This document shows positions 26,525 to 35,509 of a DNA stretch of 64,000 nt, piece after piece. This DNA is from Lentzea albidocapillata subsp. violacea (GTDB lineage: Bacteria > Actinomycetota > Actinomycetes > Mycobacteriales > Pseudonocardiaceae). A program made the position numbers and the translations under genes. The notes under the pieces are model-generated. The model had not been told where the DNA came from. It saw only the letters and a program-made list of their open reading frames with translations, and made no database searches. Within the stretch, counting starts at the first letter, position 1. Every line of letters begins with the position of its first letter. The stretch lies in contig NZ_FNET01000002.1 in NCBI RefSeq assembly GCF_900100275.1, positions 434,001 through 498,000 of the forward strand, read 5' to 3'.

Positions 26525-27142
26525 GTGGCCCGTGCCTACGGCGGTATCTCACCCGAGCAGCGCAAGGCCGAGCGCCGGGCGAAGCTGCTGCAGGCAGGTC
26601 TCCAGCTGTTCACCACCAACGGTTTCGCGGCCACCAGGATCTCCGAGCTGTGCACCGAGGCCGGTGTCTCCACGCGCAACTTCTACGAGGAGTTCGCCTC
26701 GAAGGAGGACCTGCTGCGCGACCTGCACGACCTGATCAACGCCACGGCGTTCGCCCAGGTCCGCGACACGCTCGCCGGCCTGGAGACCGCCGACGTGGCC
26801 ACCCGGATCACGACGCTGCTGGACGTGTTCGTGCGCAGCGTGACGGCCGATCCCCGTGCGCCGCGCCTCAACTACGTCGAGGCCGTGGGCGTGAACGCGG
26901 AGATCGAGCAGCAGCACGTGCGCTGGGTGAACACGTGGGCGGAGTTCATCGAGTCGGAGGCGCTGCGGGCAGCGGCCGCGGGCGTGGCGCCGCAGCGGTC
27001 GTACCGCCTCACCGCGATTGCGCTCGTGGGCGCGATCACCGGCCTGCTGCGCGAGTGGCAGGCGCACCGGCCGCCGCTCGCGGTCGACGAGATCACCGCC
27101 GAGATCCGCGACCTGATGCTGGCGGCGATCACCCGGCCCTAA
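26525..27142 (+). CDS. TetR/AcrR family transcriptional regulator
   Basis: 205 residues from a GTG start at 26525. The HTH region is textbook (LLQAGLQLFTTNGFAATRISELCTEAGVSTRNFYEEFASKEDLL). The ligand domain includes INATAFAQVRDTLAG and a C-terminal WQAHRPPLAVDEITAEI helix seen in regulators of membrane or lipid genes. Neighbours give no clear target: VanY-like upstream, lipoprotein downstream on the same strand. Confidence 0.92.
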   Translation: MARAYGGISPEQRKAERRAKLLQAGLQLFTTNGFAATRISELCTEAGVSTRNFYEEFASKEDLLRDLHDLINATAFAQVRDTLAGLETADVATRITTLLDVFVRSVTADPRAPRLNYVEAVGVNAEIEQQHVRWVNTWAEFIESEALRAAAAGVAPQRSYRLTAIALVGAITGLLREWQAHRPPLAVDEITAEIRDLMLAAITRP

Positions 27143-27187
27143 GACATGCACTGAACCGATCGGGCGCCGCCGTCCGTACTCCCCTGC

Positions 27188-27679
27188 GTGAGCCGATTCG
27201 CCGTTCTCGCGCTGCTCGTGTGCCTGGGTGCCTGCTCCTCCCCTCCGGAGGAGACCGCAACGCTGACGGAACCGGAGGCCGCTGCCGGTCCCGTCGCGGG
27301 GCCCACGCAGGTGCTACCAGGGGACATCGCGAAACTGCAGGTGGAACAGTCGCCCGCGGTCGGCCCCGTCGTCGCCGACCGCGAGCACTACACCCTGTAC
27401 TTCACCACCAGGGACGGCGCCGCCCCGACGTGCCTCGAACCCGAATGCACGCTGGTGTGGCCGCCGCTGCTGGCGGCGGGCGGCCAGATCGAGGCGCCGG
27501 CGCTCGACCGGAAGCTGCTCGGCACCGTCAAGCGTCCCGACGGCCTGGAGCAGGTCACCCTGGCCGGCAAGCCGCTCTACCGGTACGTCGACGACGAACA
27601 GGCCGGCGACGCCACCGGGCACGGGGTGGACGACCGCTGGTTCGCCATCGCGCCCGACGGATCGAAGGCGTCGCGCTAG
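27188..27679 (+). CDS. Lipoprotein with secreted-repeat (PF03640-type) domain
   Basis: 163 residues from a GTG start. The signal peptide ends in a lipobox (LGAC-SS, Cys16), so the mature protein is anchored to the outer face of the membrane. The C-terminal part, YTLYFTTRDGAAPTCLEPECTLVWPPLLA and GKPLYRYVDDEQAGDATGHGVDDRWFAIAPDG, matches the COG4315/PF03640 pattern, whose function is unknown. Two cysteines in TCLEPEC could form a disulfide. The LysR gene follows 18 bases later on the same strand. Confidence 0.85.
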   Translation: MSRFAVLALLVCLGACSSPPEETATLTEPEAAAGPVAGPTQVLPGDIAKLQVEQSPAVGPVVADREHYTLYFTTRDGAAPTCLEPECTLVWPPLLAAGGQIEAPALDRKLLGTVKRPDGLEQVTLAGKPLYRYVDDEQAGDATGHGVDDRWFAIAPDGSKASR

Positions 27680-27697
27680 GGCGTCTACTGTGGTCGG

Positions 27698-28669
27698 ATG
27701 GAGCTGGAGCTTCGCCACTTCCGGATCGTGGCGGCGATCGCCGAGGCGGGCAGTATCACGAAGGCCGCGGCCGCACTGGGGTTGGCGCAGCCTGCGCTGA
27801 CGGGCCAGTTGCAGCGGATCGAACGCATCATGGGCGGCCCGTTGTTCGACCGGGACCGGCGTGGCGTGCGGCCCACCGAGCTGGGCGAGCTGGTGCTCGA
27901 CCGGGCCAGGGTCCTGCTGTCCGCGGTGTCGGGACTGCGGGCCGAGGCGGCCCGCCTGAGCAACAGCGCGGCTGTGCGCGGTGAGGTGCCCGGCCGGGTA
28001 CGCCTCGGTTCGGCGTCGGGTCCGGTGCTGGGCGGGCTGATCCACCATCTGTGCGCCGCCCATCCCGACCTGCGGGTCAGCACGCACGTGTCCTGGTCGT
28101 CCGAGGAGCTCGTCGGCATGGTGGACGAGGGCCAGCTCGACTTCACGATGGTCGGGGTGTGCGGCGATGCCGAACCGCCCACGCGGCCCGGAGTGCGGTG
28201 GCGCACCCTGGCCGTGGACCCGGTCTTCGTCCTGTTGTCGGACCGGCATCCGGCGGCGGGGCGGGACGAGGTCGAGCTGGCCGAGCTGGCGGGCGAGCAG
28301 TGGGGCGCGACTCCGGGCGACGGATGCTTCGGCGACTGCTTCGCCGCGGCCTGCGCGAGGGCCGGGTTCGCTCCGCGCGCGCTGTACGAGACCGATCTGG
28401 CCACCTGCATCGACATGGTCGAGGCGGGCGACTCGGTGGTGTTGTGCCAGCCGATGTTCCGGCCGATGCCGGGGATCGTGGCCACGGCGATCGCGGGCAA
28501 CCCGCTGACCTGGCGCACCATGATCGGCTGGCACGGGGACGGTGCGGCGGCCCCGTTCGCCGAGGAGGTGCTCAAGTGCGCCGGTCTCGCCTACGCCGAC
28601 ATCATCGCGCGCAGGCCTCGCTATGCCGCGTTCCTGGAACGGTTTCCGGACTTCGGGGTACAGATCTGA
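27698..28669 (+). CDS. LysR family transcriptional regulator
   Basis: 323 residues with the N-terminal winged HTH (FRIVAAIAEAGSITKAAAALGLAQPALTGQLQRIERIMGGPLFDR) and a periplasmic-binding-like effector domain from about residue 95. The effector domain is rich in cysteines for this family (CGDAEPP, GDGCFGDC, AACARA, TDLATC). It lies close behind the lipoprotein gene and may share its transcript. The target is unknown. Confidence 0.92.
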   Translation: MELELRHFRIVAAIAEAGSITKAAAALGLAQPALTGQLQRIERIMGGPLFDRDRRGVRPTELGELVLDRARVLLSAVSGLRAEAARLSNSAAVRGEVPGRVRLGSASGPVLGGLIHHLCAAHPDLRVSTHVSWSSEELVGMVDEGQLDFTMVGVCGDAEPPTRPGVRWRTLAVDPVFVLLSDRHPAAGRDEVELAELAGEQWGATPGDGCFGDCFAAACARAGFAPRALYETDLATCIDMVEAGDSVVLCQPMFRPMPGIVATAIAGNPLTWRTMIGWHGDGAAAPFAEEVLKCAGLAYADIIARRPRYAAFLERFPDFGVQI

Positions 28670-28810
28670 GACGGCGCCGCGCATCGTGCCCGGCGGTGCC
28701 GCTGTAGGTCCATCCAGCCGAGCTGATGGCAACGCGGCTCCGCCCGATGCACGGGCAGCCGGTTTGTCCCGTTCGGCCTAGCCGACCCCACCGTTCGTAC
28801 CGGAAATGCC

Positions 28811-28838
28811 GAAACCGGTTTCGCGCGGAACCGGTTTC
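28811..28838. promoter_or_regulatory. Paired LacI-type palindromes upstream of the GH3 gene
   Basis: GAAACCGGTTTC (28811-28822) is a perfect 12-bp palindrome, and GGAACCGGTTTC (28827-28838) repeats it with one mismatch, 16 bp centre to centre. The CG-centred palindrome is of the kind bound by LacI-family sugar repressors. Confidence 0.7.
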
Positions 28839-28849
28839 GGGTATCACTG

Positions 28850-28863
28850 TGAGAGCGCTCCCA
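28850..28863. promoter_or_regulatory. CebR-like operator upstream of the GH3 gene
   Basis: TGAGAGCGCTCCCA differs at one position from the CebR box TGGGAGCGCTCCCA of streptomycetes. It ends 36 bases before the GH3 start. CebR is the cello-oligosaccharide-responsive repressor, so beta-glucoside induction of the GH3 gene is predicted. Confidence 0.75.
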
Positions 28864-28899
28864 TCACGCTGCCGCCGCACGAGCCTTCTCGGAGACCAC

Positions 28900-31140
28900 A
28901 TGGATCGCGACGACGTGCCCTACCTCGACGCCACGCTGCCCACCGCAGAGCGGGTAGCCGACCTGCTGGGCCGCATGACGCCGGCCGAGAAGGTCGGCCA
29001 GATGATGCAGCTGGACTCGAGGGAGGACCTGGACGACCACGTGCTGCGCAAGCACGTCGGCTCGATCCTGCACACCTCGCCGGAGCGAGTGCTGCGCGCG
29101 CAGGACCTCACCACGCGGACGCGCTTGCGTGTCCCTCTGCTGATCGCCGAGGACTGCATCCACGGCCACTCGTTCTACGAGGGCGCCACGATCTTCCCGA
29201 CGCAGCTGGGCATGGCCGCGAGCTGGGACCCGGCGCTGGTCGAGCAGGTCGCCCGCGTCACCGCCGTCGAGGCGGCCGCGACCGGCGTGCACTGGACGTT
29301 CTCGCCGGTCCTGTGCATCTCGCGGGACCTGCGCTGGGGCCGCGTCGACGAGACGTTCGGCGAGGACCCGGTGCTGATCGGTGAGCTCGCGGCCGCGATG
29401 GTCCGCGGCTACCAGGGCGACGGCCTGACCGACGAGACGGCGATCCTCGCGACCGCGAAGCACTTCGCCGGGTACTCGGAGACCCAGGGCGGCCGGGACG
29501 CGAGCGAGGCCGACCTGTCGCGCCGCAAGCTGCGGTCGTGGTTCCTGCCGCCGTTCGAGCGGGTCGCCCGTGAGGGCTGCGCGACGTTCATGCTCGGCTA
29601 CCAGTCCACCGACGGTGTGCCGATCACGGTCAACTCGTGGCTGCTCGACGAGGTCCTGCGCGGCGAGTGGGGCTACCAGGGCACGCTGATCACGGACTGG
29701 GACAACGTCGGCCGCATGGTCTGGGAGCAGAAGCTGCAGCCCGACTACGCGCACGCCGCCGCGGCCGCCGTGAAGGCCGGCAACGACATGATCATGACGA
29801 CCCCGCAGTTCTTCGAGGGCGCGCTGCAGGCCGTCGAGGACGGGCTGCTGGCCGAGTCGGACCTCGACCGCGCGGTCACCCGCATCCTGACGCTCAAGTT
29901 CGACCTCGGGCTGTTCGAGAACCCGCGCAGGCCCGACGCCGAACGCCAGCGCGTGATGATCAACCACGACGACCACGTGGCACTGAACCTGCAGGTCGCG
30001 CGGCGTTCGCTGGTGCTGCTGCGCAACGACGGCGTGCTGCCGTTCAGCAAGCCCAAGGGCAGGATCGCGGTCGTCGGCCCGCTCGCCGACGACGCGCAGA
30101 CCCAGCTCGGCGACTGGGCGGGCTCCTCGGGCCAGGCCGACTGGCTGCCCGACGGCCACCCGCGCGAGATGATCACGACGGTCCTCGACGGACTGCGCGA
30201 GCTCTCGTCGCAGGAGGTCACGTACGCCCGCGGCGCCGACATCCTGACGCTGGAGCCGGACCCCGAGGGCGACACGTTCCCGGACGGCCAGCCGCGCCCG
30301 CCGGTCGTGCGGGCCTGCGCGCCGGACGCGAACCTGATCGCCGAGGCCGTCGCGGCGGCCGAGGGCGCCGACTACGTGGTCGCCGTCGTCGGTGACCGGA
30401 TCGAACTGGTCGGCGAGGGCCGATCCACCGCCACGCTCGACCTGATCGGCGGCCAGATCGCCCTGCTCGACGCGCTGGCCGGGACCGGCACACCGCTGGT
30501 CGTGGTGCTGCTCGCGTCGAAGCCGCTGGTCCTGCCCGCGTCCGCGCGGGGCGCCGCCGCGCTGCTGTGGGTGGCGAACCCCGGCATGCAGGGTGGCCGC
30601 GCGATCGCGGAGGTGCTGCACGGGCTGATCGAGCCCAGCGGCCGGTTGCCGATCTCGTTCGCGGCGCACGCCGGGCAGCAGCCGACGTACTACAACCAGA
30701 TCCGCGGCCAGCACGGCACGCGTTACGCCGACCTGACGCAGGAGCCGGCGTTCGTCTTCGGCGAGGGCCTGTCGTACACGACGGTCGAGTACGGCGACCT
30801 GCGCGTCGAGACGGCGGTGCTGCGCCCGGACGAGACCGTCAAGGCGTGCATCTCGCTCACCAACACCGGGTCACGGCCTTCTCGCGAGACCGTGCAGGTC
30901 TACGTCAGCGACGCGGTCACCTCGGTGAGCTGGGCCGACAAGGAGCTCAAGACCTTCAGGCAGGTCGACGTGGAGCCGGGCGAGACCGTGCAGGTCGACC
31001 TCGAACTCCCGGTCTCCGCCTGCACGATCGTCGACGCGGACGGTCACCGGGTGGTCGAGCCGGGCGAGTTCGTCCTGCTGGTGGGCCCGAGCTCGAAGGA
31101 CCTGCGCCGGGCCGAGTTCACCGTAAAGCCACAGTATTGA
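28900..31140 (+). CDS. Glycoside hydrolase family 3 beta-glucosidase
   Basis: 746 residues. The ATG at 28900 follows the operators; in-frame codons upstream run back through them and are excluded. The GH3 N-terminal barrel includes KHFAGYSETQGGRDASEADLS and the nucleophile motif LITDWDNVGRM. The GH3 C-terminal sandwich includes VGDRIELVGEGRSTATL, and the fibronectin-III-like end includes VEPGEFVLLVGPS. There is no signal peptide, so it acts in the cytoplasm on imported beta-glucosides such as cello-oligosaccharides. Control by LacI/CebR-type repressors is suggested by the upstream sites. The 3' end overlaps the convergent PKS operon's last gene by 23 bases. Confidence 0.95.
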   Translation: MDRDDVPYLDATLPTAERVADLLGRMTPAEKVGQMMQLDSREDLDDHVLRKHVGSILHTSPERVLRAQDLTTRTRLRVPLLIAEDCIHGHSFYEGATIFPTQLGMAASWDPALVEQVARVTAVEAAATGVHWTFSPVLCISRDLRWGRVDETFGEDPVLIGELAAAMVRGYQGDGLTDETAILATAKHFAGYSETQGGRDASEADLSRRKLRSWFLPPFERVAREGCATFMLGYQSTDGVPITVNSWLLDEVLRGEWGYQGTLITDWDNVGRMVWEQKLQPDYAHAAAAAVKAGNDMIMTTPQFFEGALQAVEDGLLAESDLDRAVTRILTLKFDLGLFENPRRPDAERQRVMINHDDHVALNLQVARRSLVLLRNDGVLPFSKPKGRIAVVGPLADDAQTQLGDWAGSSGQADWLPDGHPREMITTVLDGLRELSSQEVTYARGADILTLEPDPEGDTFPDGQPRPPVVRACAPDANLIAEAVAAAEGADYVVAVVGDRIELVGEGRSTATLDLIGGQIALLDALAGTGTPLVVVLLASKPLVLPASARGAAALLWVANPGMQGGRAIAEVLHGLIEPSGRLPISFAAHAGQQPTYYNQIRGQHGTRYADLTQEPAFVFGEGLSYTTVEYGDLRVETAVLRPDETVKACISLTNTGSRPSRETVQVYVSDAVTSVSWADKELKTFRQVDVEPGETVQVDLELPVSACTIVDADGHRVVEPGEFVLLVGPSSKDLRRAEFTVKPQY

Positions 31141-31891
31141 AGAGAGCAGGAACGATCGTGAGGTAGCGGGGAGGGATCTCCACCGCCTTCGTGATCGCCT
31201 TCTTCACCGCCGGGACCAGGTCCGCGTCGACCAGCGCGACAGCGGGCCTGCCCGGCGGGTCGATCAGCAGGCTGGCGCCACGCGCGCCCGCCGCGAGTGC
31301 GGCCTGGACCACCTCGTCCTGCTCCGGATCCGGGTTCTGGGCGTGGTGGTACGCCGTCAACTCCGCCCCGAGATCCGCGGTCCCCGGCATGTACGGCCGT
31401 TCCACCTGCGGTTCCGGGCGGCGAACCCTCGTGTCGACGACGAGCAGCCGTTGACCGGGCAGGTCGAGCACTTCCGGCCGTGGATCCTCGAACGGATCGC
31501 CCGCCAGGTCGCGGAGTGCCAGTCCGACCGCGGTCCTCAGCGCCTCGCCGGCGGACAGTCCGCTCCCCTGCGGCAGGTCGACGCTGCACAGCAACGCGGC
31601 TCCGCCCCTCGCCCGCACGCCCGCCGCCCAGGCTGGAACGTCGTCGGACGGCAAGAAAGCGCGTTCGGTCGGCCGGTTCACCGACACGAGTTCGAGCAGG
31701 CCGTCACCGCGCCGGTCCCCCGCCACGATGGCACCCCACTTGGCAGGCACCTTGATCGCGCCACCGAGCAGGTTCAGGACTCCGGGGGCGTACCAGACGC
31801 CTGCCGCGGGCCGTCCGAACGCGCGCCGGAACGCATGCGGCACCAGCCTGAGCTCCGGCGCGAGCTCAGGCCGATCCGCGATGTCCGTCAC
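31118..31891 (-). CDS. Degenerate galactokinase-like (GHMP) protein, last gene of the PKS operon
   Basis: 257 residues against about 380 for galactokinase. The GTG start (31891) overlaps the methyltransferase stop as GTGA. The N-terminus still reads FGRPAAGVWYAPGVLNLLGG, where galactokinase has APGRVNLIGEHTDY, so the sugar-binding Glu, His and Asp are lost. The ATP loop survives partly (GSGLSAGEALR for GxGLSSSxALE). The segment with the catalytic MDQ is missing, and the glycine-rich motif near the C-terminus is altered (IDPPGRPAVALVDADLV). It is probably a pseudoenzyme or a repurposed binding protein acting on the glycosylated product, and catalysis looks unlikely. Confidence 0.75.
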   Translation of the reverse strand: MTDIADRPELAPELRLVPHAFRRAFGRPAAGVWYAPGVLNLLGGAIKVPAKWGAIVAGDRRGDGLLELVSVNRPTERAFLPSDDVPAWAAGVRARGGAALLCSVDLPQGSGLSAGEALRTAVGLALRDLAGDPFEDPRPEVLDLPGQRLLVVDTRVRRPEPQVERPYMPGTADLGAELTAYHHAQNPDPEQDEVVQAALAAGARGASLLIDPPGRPAVALVDADLVPAVKKAITKAVEIPPRYLTIVPALFNTVALR

Positions 31892-33621
31892 GACTTCCGC
31901 GCCAGCAGGCGGTAGGCGTTGCCCTGGCCGGTGCGGTACGCCAGGAAGCGGTTCACCGTCTGGTCCAGCGCCAGCGCGACGAAGAACGCCGGGATGCCCA
32001 GCGTCCACACCAGGAAGCTGCGGGTCCTCCTGAGCCGCACCTTCCCCGGCCGCCACGGCGCGGGTGTGCGCGGGGCCTTGTCGCCCAGCCACAACAGCAA
32101 CGCGAGCGTGAAGTCGTTGCACAGGTGGGCTTTCGCGCGTTCGGTGGCCACTGTGGTCAGTCCGCGGTCGGCGAGGGCTTCCTGCAGGTTGCCGATCGGC
32201 ATCATGTGCTGGTGCTGCGGCTGGAACCACGGCATCCAGTACTGGCCGAACAACCTTCCGAGCCGCCACTCGGGGTCCGGCAGCTCGATCAGCAGGTAGC
32301 CGCCGTCAGGCAGCACGTCCGCGGCGATGTCGAGCTCCTCCCACGGATCGCGCACGTGTTCCAGGTAGTGGTGCATGCTGATGACGTCGTAGCGGCCCTT
32401 GAGCTCGCCCGCGAAGTCCTTGAAGCTGCCGCGGTAGGAGTTCTCGATCCGGCCGAGCCGTGCCGCGTCCTCGATGGCCGCGCCCTGGTCGAGCCCGTCG
32501 AACCTCGTCTGCGGCAGGACCTCCTTGGCTCCCAGGCAGAAGTGCGCGTGCCCGGAGCCGACGTCCAGCCAGCGTTCGGGCTTGGTGAACGGTTCGACCA
32601 TGCGCGCCCGGCCGTAGTAGGGCTCGGTCTTGCCGGAGAACACCGCTTCCGCCGACGTCTCGCCGAGGCCGTCGTAGAAGTCGCGGTAGTAGAAGCCCAG
32701 GCCCTCCTCGGTCAGGCGCGGGTTCTGCCAGACGTGTCCACATCGGACACACCGGTCCATCGTGAACGTGCCGGGCTTGCGCTGCACCAGGTCCGTCGCG
32801 GTGACCCAGCGGCGCAGGTCCGTGCTCCCGCACGACGGGCAGTTGTCGCGCGGTGCCTCGTGGAAGTTCCGGTCGCGGTTCTGCTCGTACCAGGGCGCGG
32901 CCTGGTCGAGGTGCTGGGCCTGTCGCTTCTCGGCCGTCGACTTCCTGCCGCCGGAGGTCTTGAACCACAGGTAGGGCGTGCGCAGGACGCGCGGTACCCA
33001 CAGGTCACGCGGCCGCAGCGGCGTTCCGGCGAACACCAGGATCGGGTGCGCCCAGTAGGCGGCCAGCGCGGCGAGTCCCCATTGCCAGTTCGTGACCAGG
33101 GCGGCGACCACGGTCGCGAACCCGATGACCGAGCCGGCGATCCACAGCGACGGCCGCTTTCCGAACCGCCGCAACGTCGCCGCGCGGTACCCGAGGTCGT
33201 ACGGCCCGGCCTGGAGCCCCGGCGCGACCGCGATGTCGACCCGCGCGGGCACGTGGTCCTTGACCCGCCGCACGTACGCCACGAACTCGGTGGGGTCGTC
33301 GGGGTTGACCTCCTCGACGTACGGCTCCCGCACCAGAACGGCCTGCGAGGCGCTGATCCCGCGCGCCCACCGGTCGTCGCGGTACTTGCCGGGATCGACC
33401 GCGCCGAGCAGGTCCAGCGCCGCGACCGTGGGCAGGTCGCGCGGGACGAGGTCGACAAGATCGGCGTCGGACTCCCACGAGCCCTCCGGATGGACTCCGG
33501 TGGCGGTGCGGAGCGAGTGCCCGCCCGCGCCCTGGGCGAGCACCCGCAGCTTGGACGCGCGGGAACGCAGGCGCAGCACGTCCAGCAGGACGACCACCAC
33601 GACCAGCACGCTGAGGATCAC
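31888..33621 (-). CDS. Membrane-anchored zinc-ribbon SAM-dependent methyltransferase
   Basis: 577 residues; the GTG at 33621 overlaps the glycosyltransferase stop (GTGA). There is a hydrophobic N-terminus (VILSVLVVVVVLLDVLRL), an unrecognised region of about 170 residues and two membrane segments (SLWIAGSVIGFATVVAALV, GLAALAAYWAHPILVFAG). A zinc ribbon follows (CPSCGSTD ... CVRCGHVW), then a class I methyltransferase core (WLDVGSGHAHFCLGAKE, DVISMHHYLEHVRDPWEEL, LIELPDPEWRLGRLFG), and a last C-terminal membrane segment. The zinc ribbon plus methyltransferase layout is common for sugar or C-methyltransferases in natural-product clusters. It probably methylates a lipid-linked or glycosylated intermediate at the membrane. 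Confidence 0.82.
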   Translation of the reverse strand: MILSVLVVVVVLLDVLRLRSRASKLRVLAQGAGGHSLRTATGVHPEGSWESDADLVDLVPRDLPTVAALDLLGAVDPGKYRDDRWARGISASQAVLVREPYVEEVNPDDPTEFVAYVRRVKDHVPARVDIAVAPGLQAGPYDLGYRAATLRRFGKRPSLWIAGSVIGFATVVAALVTNWQWGLAALAAYWAHPILVFAGTPLRPRDLWVPRVLRTPYLWFKTSGGRKSTAEKRQAQHLDQAAPWYEQNRDRNFHEAPRDNCPSCGSTDLRRWVTATDLVQRKPGTFTMDRCVRCGHVWQNPRLTEEGLGFYYRDFYDGLGETSAEAVFSGKTEPYYGRARMVEPFTKPERWLDVGSGHAHFCLGAKEVLPQTRFDGLDQGAAIEDAARLGRIENSYRGSFKDFAGELKGRYDVISMHHYLEHVRDPWEELDIAADVLPDGGYLLIELPDPEWRLGRLFGQYWMPWFQPQHQHMMPIGNLQEALADRGLTTVATERAKAHLCNDFTLALLLWLGDKAPRTPAPWRPGKVRLRRTRSFLVWTLGIPAFFVALALDQTVNRFLAYRTGQGNAYRLLARKS

Positions 33622-34745
33622 CCGGCCACCACCTTTTCCAGTAGGTCGGCCGCGGCCACTGCGCCGCCTGCCGCCACGAACGATTCGCGCACCAGTTCGG
33701 CGGAGGCCACGTACTCCGGCTCGTCCAGCACGGACGCCAGTGCGCTTTGGATGTCTGCTGCCCGTGCCCGCGAGTACGTCAGCCGCACCCCGGCGCCGGC
33801 CTGCACGACCTGGGCGGCGACGGTCGGCTGGTCGTCGCGGATCGGTGCCACCACCAGCGGCAGCCCGTGTGCCAGCGCCTCGCAGACCGTGTTGTGGCCG
33901 CCGTGCGTGACGACGGCGTCCAGGTGCGGCATCAGCGCGAGTTGCGGCACCGAAGGCAGCATCAGGACGTTCGCCGGTGCGGGCCGCGGCGGAGCGACCA
34001 TCACGGCCTGCACGTCGAGTTCCGCTACCGCTTCCAGGGCCTGGCCCAGGAAACGCTCGCCCGCAGGACCGTTCAAAGTGCCCAGGGAGATCAGCACCCG
34101 GCGCCCGCCGGTCAGCCTCTCCCACGGGAAGTCCACCCGTTCCACGCGATGGCTCAGCGCGGGCCCCACGAACGCCACTTCCTCGCCGAAATCCCCCGCC
34201 ACCAACGCCTTCGAGCTGTAGACCAGCACCAGGCGGTCGGAGAACCTGATGTCCCCACCGGCGAAGTCGTGCAGCAGGTCGCGCACCCAGGCGTCGACCT
34301 TCGGCATCGTCCTGAGTGGATTGACCAGCTCGGCGGACGTGCTGGCCGACGTCACCCAGGGCAGTCCGGCGCCCCGCGCCACCAACGGTCCCGCCAGCGC
34401 CTGCTGGTCGGCGACGACCACGTCCGGGGCGAACGCCCTGACCGCGTCAGAGACTCCCGGCACCATCGCGTGCCCCAGTGGGATCAGGAACTCCTCCCAG
34501 AAGAACTTGAGCACCGCCATCCCGCGCAACGCGAGCCAGCGCTCCCGTTGCGCGCGAATGTCCGCTTCCAGGACGTCGTCGATCGCGGGGAACACTCGGG
34601 CGCTGTCCGGCAGGAGCGGTGTGAGCGTGCCCGGATGCCCGACCCACGCGACCTCGTGCCCGCGCGCCAGCAACTCGCCGCCCACGGAGGCGGTCGGGTT
34701 GACGTGGCCGGTCAGGGGCGGCACCACGAACAGGAACCGGCTCAT
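33618..34745 (-). CDS. Family 1 (GT-B, UGT/MGT-like) glycosyltransferase
   Basis: 375 residues. The N-terminus (FLFVVPPLTGHVNPTASVGGELLARGHEVAWVG) carries the acceptor-domain motif with the catalytic-type His. The C-terminal donor site is THGGHNTVCEALAHGLPLVVAPIRDDQPTVAAQVV. Such enzymes transfer a nucleotide-activated sugar to hydroxylated polyketides, macrolides or lipids. The start overlaps the hydrolase stop (ATGA), so the two are coupled. It is the tailoring step that makes a glycolipid or glycosylated polyketide the likely product. No sugar-biosynthesis genes are nearby, so the donor is probably a common sugar nucleotide. Confidence 0.93.
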   Translation of the reverse strand: MSRFLFVVPPLTGHVNPTASVGGELLARGHEVAWVGHPGTLTPLLPDSARVFPAIDDVLEADIRAQRERWLALRGMAVLKFFWEEFLIPLGHAMVPGVSDAVRAFAPDVVVADQQALAGPLVARGAGLPWVTSASTSAELVNPLRTMPKVDAWVRDLLHDFAGGDIRFSDRLVLVYSSKALVAGDFGEEVAFVGPALSHRVERVDFPWERLTGGRRVLISLGTLNGPAGERFLGQALEAVAELDVQAVMVAPPRPAPANVLMLPSVPQLALMPHLDAVVTHGGHNTVCEALAHGLPLVVAPIRDDQPTVAAQVVQAGAGVRLTYSRARAADIQSALASVLDEPEYVASAELVRESFVAAGGAVAAADLLEKVVAG

Positions 34746-35509
34746 GACGGCAACCAGTCGAACAGCACGTCCAGCAGTTCGGCCGTGGCCTCACGGAGAA
34801 CCGTGTGCCCCAGCCCGGAAACGACGTGCAGCCGGCACGACGGGATGCGCTCGCGCAGTTCGGCGGCGGCCCCGATCAGTTCGGACTCGGCGCCGTACAC
34901 GCCGAGCACCGGGCACTGGACCTGGGTGAGGTCGAGCTTCGCGCCGGAGCCGAGGTCGTCGATCAGCGTCGTGCCGTTGAGCAACGCGTTGGCGTTCACG
35001 GCGAGCTTCGCGATCTTGCGCTGGCCCAGGGCCATCAGCTGGTCCTGCGTCCGGTCGAACTCCAGGCCCAGCGCGGCGACGGTCAGCGTGTTCGTGATGT
35101 CCTCGAACCACGCGTCGCCGACCACTCCCCCGACGGCCGACTCGACCAGCACGACACCGCCGACGCGTTCGGGAGCCTGGACGGCGGCGTGCATCGCGAC
35201 GACACCACCGTAACTGTTGCCCAGCAGGAAGACCGGCTCGGTCACGCCGATCTCGTCGAGCACGGCGACCAGGTCGAGCGCGCTCTCCTCCGGCGTGTAG
35301 CCGGACGGCGGCCGTTCGGACAGGCCGTGCCCGCGCAGGTCGAACAGCACGGTGCCGAACCCGGCCTGGGCCAGCGGCGCGGCGAGCGTGTAGTAGAAGC
35401 TGGACAGGTTGTCCATCACCAGGCCGTGCACGAACACCACCGCTGGTCCTGTTTCTGGTCCGAGCCGCTGCACGTGGAAGCGCAGCCCTCGGGCGTGAAC
35501 CTCAGACAC
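34742..35509 (-). CDS. Alpha/beta hydrolase, probable chain-releasing thioesterase
   Basis: 255 residues from a GTG at 35509, overlapping the ACP gene by 8 bases. HG oxyanion motif FVHGLVMDN, nucleophile GNSYGG, acid YGAESELIG and His GLGHTVL are all in place. No thioesterase domain is fused to the PKS proteins, so this free hydrolase is the best candidate to release the acyl chain from the ACP. A lactonase or esterase acting on the product is the alternative. Confidence 0.85.
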   Translation of the reverse strand: MSEVHARGLRFHVQRLGPETGPAVVFVHGLVMDNLSSFYYTLAAPLAQAGFGTVLFDLRGHGLSERPPSGYTPEESALDLVAVLDEIGVTEPVFLLGNSYGGVVAMHAAVQAPERVGGVVLVESAVGGVVGDAWFEDITNTLTVAALGLEFDRTQDQLMALGQRKIAKLAVNANALLNGTTLIDDLGSGAKLDLTQVQCPVLGVYGAESELIGAAAELRERIPSCRLHVVSGLGHTVLREATAELLDVLFDWLPS

